Assembly: GCA_913055925.1 (NCBI GenBank)
Contig: CAJXLH010000069.1
Location: 1-10,502 of the forward strand
Origin: an uncultured Maritalea sp.
GTDB taxonomy: Bacteria > Pseudomonadota > Alphaproteobacteria > Rhizobiales > Devosiaceae
Direction: 5' to 3'
DNA length: 10,502 bases
In this document: one piece after another, positions 6,246 through 10,502 of the stretch
How positions within the stretch are numbered: the stretch's first letter is position 1
Layout of the letters: each line of letters begins with the position of its first letter
Position numbers and translations under genes: made by a program
Notes under the pieces: generated by a model
Told to the model about the DNA's origin: nothing
Databases searched by the model: none
Seen by the model: the letters and a program-made list of their open reading frames with translations, nothing else

Positions 6246-6274
6246 TTGACAGTTCAAAAAAGAACGGTTCTACT
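6246..6274 (+). promoter_or_regulatory. Sigma-70-type promoter of the M32 carboxypeptidase gene
   Basis: A perfect -35, TTGACA (6246-6251), is followed after 17 bases by TCTACT (6269-6274), four of six matches to TATAAT. Transcription would start near 6281, about 40 bases before the ATG. The spacer contains GTTC-A6-GAAC and the overlapping GAAC-G-GTTC, which could be a regulator site. Confidence 0.68.
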
Positions 6275-6289
6275 CAGCGCCTACACATC

Positions 6290-6304
6290 TTTTGATTTTC
6301 AAAA
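6290..6304. repeat. Small inverted repeat in the carboxypeptidase leader
   Basis: TTTTGA-TTT-TCAAAA is a perfect 6-base inverted repeat with a 3-base centre, 18 bases before the start codon. It is too short in the centre (N3 between TTGA and TCAA) to be an FNR box. It could be a weak hairpin or a protein site; function unknown. Confidence 0.4.
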
Positions 6305-6322
6305 AATTAGCGTTGGGAAACT

Positions 6323-7810
6323 ATGTCGGCATATCGTCAACTTGTTGATCGTTTTAAGCAAATTTCTTCTATTCGCGGTGCGTCTGCCATGCTTGGCTGG
6401 GATGCCGAAACCATGATGCCCGATGGTGCTTCCGGCGTTCGAGGCGAGCAATTGGCTGCATTGGCAGCTGTTGCGCACGAGAAAATTACTGATCCGGCCA
6501 TTTCTGATTGGATTGAAGAAGCAAAAGGCGAAGGTCTCGAGGGCTGGGACGCGGCCAATCTTAATGAGATTGAACGCACATATCGTCATGCGAACGCACT
6601 TCCGGCGGACTTGGTAGCAGAGCTGACAAAAGCGACGTCAAACTGTTCGCATGTTTGGCAGGCAGCGCGCCCGAAAGATGATTTCGAAGCATTTTCGGCT
6701 GCGTTCGAGCCAGTTCTCAAAATGGTGCAAGAAGCGTCTGTCGCAAAGTCAGAAGCGCTAGGCCTAGATCCCTATGATGCGTTGCTCGATGAATATGATC
6801 CGGGCATGACGTCAGCTCAAATCGATGAATATTTCGGCGCGCTGCAGGACTTCTTGCCTGATTTTGTTACCGAAGCGCTGGACTATCAAGAAAAGAACCG
6901 GTCTTTCAGCGCGCTTGAAGGTGAAACACCGACGGCGAAACAAGAAGAACTTGGCAAGAAGTTCATGACCGCGCTTGGCTTTGATTTTAATCATGGGCGT
7001 ATCGACGTGTCAGCGCACCCATTCTGTGGCGGTGTGCCGGGCGATGTGCGTTTGACTACGCGCTACAACGAAACCGAGTTCAGCCAAAGCCTGCAGGGTG
7101 TTTTACACGAAACAGGACACGCCATGTATGAACTTGGTCTGCCAGAAGAGTGGCGTGGGCAACCTGTTGGCCAAGCGCGTGGCATGTCCATGCATGAGAG
7201 CCAATCATTGTTCTTAGATATGCAGCTTTGCCGTTCCGATGAGTTTTTCGCTTACTCACTGCCTGTGATCCGCGAGACATTTGGCGTCGGCGGAGAGACT
7301 TGGGAAGCAGAAAACTTTAAGCGCTCGCTCTTGAAAGTGGAACGTGGTCTCATTCGTGTGGATGCAGACGAAGTGACCTATCCATTGCACGTGATGCTAC
7401 GCTATCGCTTGGAGAAAGCGCTTCTTTCCGGTGATTTGCAAATCGCGGATATGGAAGCGGCGTGGAACGACGAGATGAAGAAATCTATTGGCGTTGTGCC
7501 AGATCGCATTGGCAATGGTTGTATGCAGGATATTCACTGGCCAAGCGGCATTATCGGCTACTTCCCGACCTACACCATCGGCGCCATGATTGCCGCTCAG
7601 CTGTTTGATACGGTGAAGAACCAAGTGCCGACATGGGCGGACGATGTTCAAAAAGGTGATTTTTCGAGCATCTTTAAGTGGTTGCGCGAAAATGTTCACC
7701 ACAAAGCGTCTCTATATTCGACGCCTGAATTGATCACCCAAGCGACGGGCAAACCGCTCGACGTGGAGGTGTTTAAGAAGCACTTGCAAACACGTTATTT
7801 GGGCGCGTAA
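6323..7810 (+). CDS. Carboxypeptidase M32 (carboxypeptidase Taq family)
   Basis: A 495-residue zinc metallocarboxypeptidase of family M32, which removes C-terminal residues from peptides in the cytoplasm; family members are about 500 residues, so it is complete. All family motifs appear in order: HPF (232-234), DVRLT (241-245, DXRXT), HETGH (262-266, zinc ligands His262 and His266, catalytic Glu263), HESQ (291-294, with Glu292 as third ligand), IRVDAD (344-349, IRXXAD) and GCMQDIHW (399-406, GXXQDXHW). The spacing from His266 to Glu292 matches the Pyrococcus enzyme. The ATG at 6323 has a modest GGGA four bases upstream, and the N-terminus YRQLVDRFKQI is standard. It has no signal peptide. It has its own promoter and converges with the exporter gene, 12 bases apart, with no hairpin terminator between them. 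Confidence 0.96.
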   Translation: MSAYRQLVDRFKQISSIRGASAMLGWDAETMMPDGASGVRGEQLAALAAVAHEKITDPAISDWIEEAKGEGLEGWDAANLNEIERTYRHANALPADLVAELTKATSNCSHVWQAARPKDDFEAFSAAFEPVLKMVQEASVAKSEALGLDPYDALLDEYDPGMTSAQIDEYFGALQDFLPDFVTEALDYQEKNRSFSALEGETPTAKQEELGKKFMTALGFDFNHGRIDVSAHPFCGGVPGDVRLTTRYNETEFSQSLQGVLHETGHAMYELGLPEEWRGQPVGQARGMSMHESQSLFLDMQLCRSDEFFAYSLPVIRETFGVGGETWEAENFKRSLLKVERGLIRVDADEVTYPLHVMLRYRLEKALLSGDLQIADMEAAWNDEMKKSIGVVPDRIGNGCMQDIHWPSGIIGYFPTYTIGAMIAAQLFDTVKNQVPTWADDVQKGDFSSIFKWLRENVHHKASLYSTPELITQATGKPLDVEVFKKHLQTRYLGA

Positions 7811-7822
7811 CGCCTGAAGAAT

Positions 7823-8731
7823 CTACTGGTCTGTGTGTTGTTCGCGATAGAACACATACAGGCCAGCACCTAAAATGATTGCGATGCCGAGCCAGGTCAC
7901 GGCGTCTGGAAAATCCCCAAACACATAATAGCCAAGAATAGTTGCTGCGACGATTTCCACATATTGGAAAGGTGCGAGCAGGCTGGCCGGTGCGCGTTTA
8001 AACGCTTCAGCGACTAGCACATAAGCGATAGTGCCGATCAAAGCGGCGAGGGCAATCCACATCCAATGCGATGTTTCGGGCCATGTGAAGGCCAAATCTT
8101 CAAAGCTCGTTTGTGCGCCGAAAAGCATCACGATGCCTAAGAAAACCGTGCCAGCTAGAGTGGCCCAGCCCTGTACGGTGATGCCATCCACTTTGCCTTG
8201 GATTTGGCGTGTGATGGTGAAATAGCCCGCCATGCAAGCGGCGGTGATCAACGGCATTGCAGCGTAAATTCCAAAGGTTGCGTAGTTTGGGCGTATGATG
8301 ATCAGAGCGCCAAGCAAGCCGACGCAGCATGCGATAATGCGGCGCCACCCAACTTGTTCGCCCAAGAACCAAATTGAAAAGAACACCAAAATCAGCGGCT
8401 CCACAAAGAAGATCGCGATTAGCGTTGCGAGCGGCAAAACGCTTAGACCTAGCATGAGTGATAGCATGACAACGCAAATGAGCGCGCCAAGGGCAATGAC
8501 CGTTTTGATGTACTCTTTAGGGAGGGCCAAACGCCTGCGCATACCCAGCAGGGCGAAAAAGAAAATCGCCTGCAAGACAAAGCGGAAAAACGCGATTGAA
8601 GCGGGCGACAAGAAGTCGGTTAGATATTTACCGATGGCATCCATCACCGGCAGACAGCTGGCCATTGAGACCATCAAAATCATGCCGAGTTTTGGATTGT
8701 CGTGCTGAGAGGTGGCCGTCGCGTCGCTCAT
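7823..8731 (-). CDS. DMT-superfamily transporter, EamA type
   Basis: A 302-residue inner-membrane protein with about ten hydrophobic segments in two EamA repeats, the usual length and plan of drug/metabolite exporters (RhaT, YdcZ, RarD relatives). Repeat 1 covers about 15-147, including FFRFVLQAIFFFALL, the APLA-like TLIAIFFVEPLILVFFSIWFLGE segment and GALIIIRP. Repeat 2 covers about 155-296, with APFQYVEIVAATILGYYVFGDFPD and the last helix TWLGIAIILGAGLYVFYRE. A hydrophilic 14-residue N-terminus comes first and a short charged tail last, both likely cytosolic. The ATG at 8731 has AAGGAC upstream. Substrate cannot be predicted; the S-adenosylmethionine, amino-acid and riboflavin exporters of this family look alike at this level. 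Its gene stands alone between convergent and divergent neighbours. Confidence 0.92.
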   Translation of the reverse strand: MSDATATSQHDNPKLGMILMVSMASCLPVMDAIGKYLTDFLSPASIAFFRFVLQAIFFFALLGMRRRLALPKEYIKTVIALGALICVVMLSLMLGLSVLPLATLIAIFFVEPLILVFFSIWFLGEQVGWRRIIACCVGLLGALIIIRPNYATFGIYAAMPLITAACMAGYFTITRQIQGKVDGITVQGWATLAGTVFLGIVMLFGAQTSFEDLAFTWPETSHWMWIALAALIGTIAYVLVAEAFKRAPASLLAPFQYVEIVAATILGYYVFGDFPDAVTWLGIAIILGAGLYVFYREQHTDQ

Positions 8732-8751
8732 TTATTGTCCTTAGGTGATTT

Positions 8752-8771
8752 CTGCCGCCAAGAATCGGCAG
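8752..8771. promoter_or_regulatory. Inverted repeat upstream of the EamA exporter gene
   Basis: CTGCCG-N8-CGGCAG is a perfect 6-base inverted repeat centred about 30 bases before the exporter start (8731). It is either an operator or a leader hairpin. A second, looser pair, AAAATGC (8774-8780) and GCATTTT (8800-8806), lies just beyond it. Confidence 0.42.
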
Positions 8772-8812
8772 CCAAAATGCGGACATCCACTTTCGGTTGG
8801 CATTTTCCTTTA

Positions 8813-8825
8813 GTCAACATTTGAC
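8813..8825. promoter_or_regulatory. Inverted repeat over the -35 of the MBL gene
   Basis: GTCAA-CAT-TTGAC is a perfect 5-base inverted repeat that shares its right arm with TTGACA, the -35 of the next promoter. Position over the -35 suggests a repressor site; no regulator is encoded next to it. Confidence 0.45.
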
Positions 8826-8849
8826 AAGTTTTTGCTTTTTAAATAAAGA
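8821..8849 (+). promoter_or_regulatory. Candidate promoter of the MBL-fold gene
   Basis: A perfect -35, TTGACA (8821-8826), is followed 17 bases later by TAAAGA (8844-8849), a weak -10, in a very A/T-rich stretch. The ribosome site AAAGGAG follows at 8866-8872. Confidence 0.55.
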
Positions 8850-8879
8850 AAGAAAAAGCTTACTAAAAGGAGTTGCCAA

Positions 8880-9677
8880 ATGATTTGTTCGACGTGCGGC
8901 GTTCAGCGCGCAAATGCCCCAGTTCCTCTTGTATGTCCGATCTGCGAAGACGAACGCCAGTACGTGCCTAAAAGCGGTCAGGCTTGGACGACGCTCGGCG
9001 AAGTGGCAGCTGAACGTAGGATAGTGGTGGAAGAACGCCGCGCTGGATTGTTCGAACTGCGGGCAGAACCGGAGTTTGGTATCGGGCAACGCATGTTCTT
9101 TGTGGTGACCGAAAAAGGTAACTTCACCTGGGACCTAGTGCCATTTGTCGATGAAACTATTCTTGAGTTTTTTGAGAGGCATGGCGGCGTAGATGGCATG
9201 GCGATTTCACACCCACATTTTTATTCGACAATGCGGGATTGGCATGAGGAAACGAACGCACCGATTTACACGCATGCTGAAGATGCAGCATGGTTGGGCG
9301 AACGATTTGAAGGGCAAGAGCTTTGGACCGAACCGAGGCGACAGCTTTCTGACCAGGTGCAGCTCATACATTGTGGTGGGCATTTTGAAGGGTCGGCAAT
9401 TATGCATGTTGCGCCTGAGGTCGGAGAACCGTTTATCCTAACAGGCGATACAATTTACCCTGTCGTTGACGGCAAGCATGTGTCGTTTATGCGCAGCTTT
9501 CCCAATAATGTCCCGCTCGGGCCAAAGCGCTTGCGGGGCATTGATGATGCGCTGAAAGGGATCAAGTTTGATCAGATTTACGGTGCGTTTCCGGGACATG
9601 AAATACTAAAGGATGGTCGTGCATCTTATGAGAAGTCGATGGCACGATATCTCAACTATATTCATGACGCTGCCTAA
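8880..9677 (+). CDS. MBL-fold hydrolase-like protein with N-terminal zinc-ribbon segment
   Basis: A 265-residue cytoplasmic protein. Residues 1-30 hold CSTC and CPIC (Cys3, 6, 19, 22), a rubredoxin- or zinc-ribbon-like knot ending EDERQYV. Residues 65-265 form a metallo-beta-lactamase fold. The usual HxHxDH motif is HPHFYS here (111-116): His111 and His113 are kept but Asp and the last His become Tyr115 and Ser116. The other ligands remain: His168 in CGGHFEG, Asp190 in LTGDTI and His240 in FPGHE. Thus three histidines and one aspartate are left, enough for one metal but not for the standard two-zinc site. I recognise this as a widespread but little-studied MBL group with the same SHPHFYS signature; substrate is unknown. 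The ATG at 8880 has AAAGGAG upstream. The gene stands alone and ends in a hairpin. Confidence 0.87.
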   Translation: MICSTCGVQRANAPVPLVCPICEDERQYVPKSGQAWTTLGEVAAERRIVVEERRAGLFELRAEPEFGIGQRMFFVVTEKGNFTWDLVPFVDETILEFFERHGGVDGMAISHPHFYSTMRDWHEETNAPIYTHAEDAAWLGERFEGQELWTEPRRQLSDQVQLIHCGGHFEGSAIMHVAPEVGEPFILTGDTIYPVVDGKHVSFMRSFPNNVPLGPKRLRGIDDALKGIKFDQIYGAFPGHEILKDGRASYEKSMARYLNYIHDAA

Positions 9678-9682
9678 GGAAA

Positions 9683-9702
9683 CGGGCGCCGATTGGCGCC
9701 CG
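9683..9702. terminator. Hairpin between the convergent MBL and repeat-protein genes
   Basis: CGGGCGCC (9683-9690) pairs perfectly with GGCGCCCG (9695-9702) around GATT, in the 36-base gap. The following bases are CTTAATTT on the plus strand and TTTCC on the minus strand, so neither side has a full T-run; it is probably a shared, moderate terminator. Confidence 0.7.
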
Positions 9703-9713
9703 CTTAATTTCGA

Positions 9714-10502
9714 TTATTCCACTGTGATTTTTTGGCTGGCCAGCGTTCGGCTGGATGTGCCCAACACATAACGCAGTTCATATTCGCCTGCTGCGGCTGG
9801 GAGATTGAACCTGGCCGGGTTTCCATTGTCGGTATAGGCATAGTCCTGATACGAACCTTCACTTGCGTCGACTTCAACCACGGTAATGTAGTCCCGTTCG
9901 TTGTTGGGGCCTTCCCATTTCACTTCAACGGTCTGCCCGGCTTTGAGTTCGCTCAAAACTTCAAGCGAGGCGCTGATCGGGGTGAGATCGATCGGGCGAG
10001 AGGCCAACGTGCCTTGGGAACCGCCTTTCACATAGCGAATTTCATGCGGGCCGGTTGCGTCTGGCGCCAACACTTTTGCCGGGTTTTCATTCGCTGTGTA
10101 TTTGTAGTCGAGATAAGCTCCTTCTTCTGCGCCAACTGGCACAATGGTTATGTAGTCCCGCTCGTTGTTCGGACCAACCCACTCGACAGTCACTTCTGAA
10201 CCGGCCGGTGCGCTGTCTGGCGCCACCAATGTCGCAGACACCTCGGTGACCTCAATTGGTTTTGATGCCAACGTGCGCTCGCTTGAGCCAATCACATAAC
10301 GCAGCTCATATGCGCCAACTTCATCTGGAGCCGTGATTTTCGCTGGATTGCCATTTTGTGTGTAGGCATAGCTTTTGTAGCTGCCTTCTTCGGCACCGAC
10401 TTCGACGATTGTAATGTAGTCGCGCTCATTGTCAGGACCTGTCCAATCGACTTTGATCTCTGATCCAGCGGGCACGGCCGCTGGTGCGTCAATCGCTGCA
10501 GA
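9714..10502 (-). CDS. C-terminal part of a protein with 88-residue tandem beta-rich repeats
   Basis: Open to the right edge, so only the last 262 residues are seen; no start is in the window (the GTG at 10475 is inside the frame). Three repeats are present, two of exactly 88 residues and a last one cut to 76: bases 10472-10209, 10208-9945 and 9944-9717. Each has the order AGSxxxVxW-GPxNERDYIT-(I/V)V-(Y)xYTxNxNPA-Y/HE(L/I)RYV-TLAS. The composition is acidic, with no cysteine and alternating hydrophobic residues, as for stacked beta-sandwich domains of an exported protein. Similar GPxNERDYIT repeats occur, as I recall, at the C-terminus of alphaproteobacterial von Willebrand factor A domain proteins; the N-terminal part that would show this lies outside the window. 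Function unknown. Confidence 0.82.
   Translation of the reverse strand, partial: SAAIDAPAAVPAGSEIKVDWTGPDNERDYITIVEVGAEEGSYKSYAYTQNGNPAKITAPDEVGAYELRYVIGSSERTLASKPIEVTEVSATLVAPDSAPAGSEVTVEWVGPNNERDYITIVPVGAEEGAYLDYKYTANENPAKVLAPDATGPHEIRYVKGGSQGTLASRPIDLTPISASLEVLSELKAGQTVEVKWEGPNNERDYITVVEVDASEGSYQDYAYTDNGNPARFNLPAAAGEYELRYVLGTSSRTLASQKITVE
9717..10472 (-). repeat. Three in-frame coding repeats with a 264-base period
   Basis: Units at 10472-10209, 10208-9945 and 9944-9717 encode 88, 88 and 76 residues. The DNA for the NERDYIT core recurs at matching positions 264 bases apart. Protein identity is highest in this core and in ELRYV and TLAS, while synonymous positions differ, which points to old duplications held by selection and not a recent expansion. 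Confidence 0.85.

Noticed and set aside
6252..6270. Possible alphaproteobacterial LexA (SOS) box, GTTC...GTTC
   Set aside because: The alphaproteobacterial site is GTTC-N7-GTTC; the two GTTC copies here are 11 bases apart, so the spacing is wrong.
6290..6304. Second FNR-like site, TTGATTTTCAA
   Set aside because: Only three bases separate TTGA and TCAA; an FNR/FixK site needs TTGAT-N4-ATCAA over 14 bases.
9732..10199. 155-codon open frame on the plus strand
   Set aside because: It is antisense to the repeat protein, its translation has no family signature, and it mirrors the repeated codons of the real gene.
9717..10472. CRISPR-like or mobile repeat array
   Set aside because: The 264-base period is in frame and conserved at protein level, with divergent synonymous sites; there are no short identical repeats with unique spacers.

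Overview
The window looks like ordinary chromosome from an alphaproteobacterium of moderate G+C, possibly a marine member of the Hyphomicrobiales/Rhizobiales. This is inferred from the style of the proteins: a rhizobial-type PdxJ, an alphaproteobacterial acetolactate synthase pair, a tandem UspA protein and a FixK/FNR-type operator. I could not run a database search. I see no tRNA, rRNA, insertion sequence, phage gene, CRISPR array or integration scar. Gene packing is tight, with overlapping stops and short gaps, and no stretch over 300 bases lacks a gene.

Layout. (1) Positions 1-1370 (+) hold the 3' half of ilvI and all of ilvN, the two subunits of acetolactate synthase, overlapping by 8 bases and closed by a strong hairpin terminator. 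(2) Positions 1426-2841 hold a divergent pair: an NmrA-like NAD(P)-binding oxidoreductase (-) and an HxlR-family regulator (+), with inverted repeats in the 111-base gap. This resembles known quinone-oxidoreductase/redox-regulator pairs. (3) At 2838-3419 (-) lies a histidine phosphatase that shares its stop with hxlR through the palindrome CTAG. (4) At 3580-4326 (+) lies pdxJ (vitamin B6 synthesis), converging with a two-gene (-) unit, 4318-5213, of a VOC-fold protein followed by an O6-alkylguanine-DNA alkyltransferase (ogt). (5) At 5331-6164 (+) lies a tandem universal stress protein preceded by a perfect FNR/FixK box, TTGATTAAGATCAA. (6) At 6323-7810 (+) lies an M32 carboxypeptidase with its own promoter, converging with a DMT/EamA exporter at 7823-8731 (-). 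(7) At 8880-9677 (+) lies a metallo-beta-lactamase-fold protein with an N-terminal four-cysteine zinc-ribbon-like segment and a broken HxHxDH motif. (8) At 9714-10502 (-) lies the C-terminal end of a larger protein made of 88-residue tandem repeats.

How the genes fit together. Most are housekeeping (branched-chain amino acids, pyridoxal phosphate, peptide turnover) mixed with small stress and repair units (alkylation repair, redox-responsive oxidoreductase, oxygen-controlled universal stress protein). I do not see a convincing new multi-gene system. The points most worth a second look are the FNR/FixK box, the atypical metal site of the MBL protein, the NmrA protein with no glycine-rich loop, the Ogt with Gln at the arginine-finger position, and the regular 88-residue repeat protein at the right edge.
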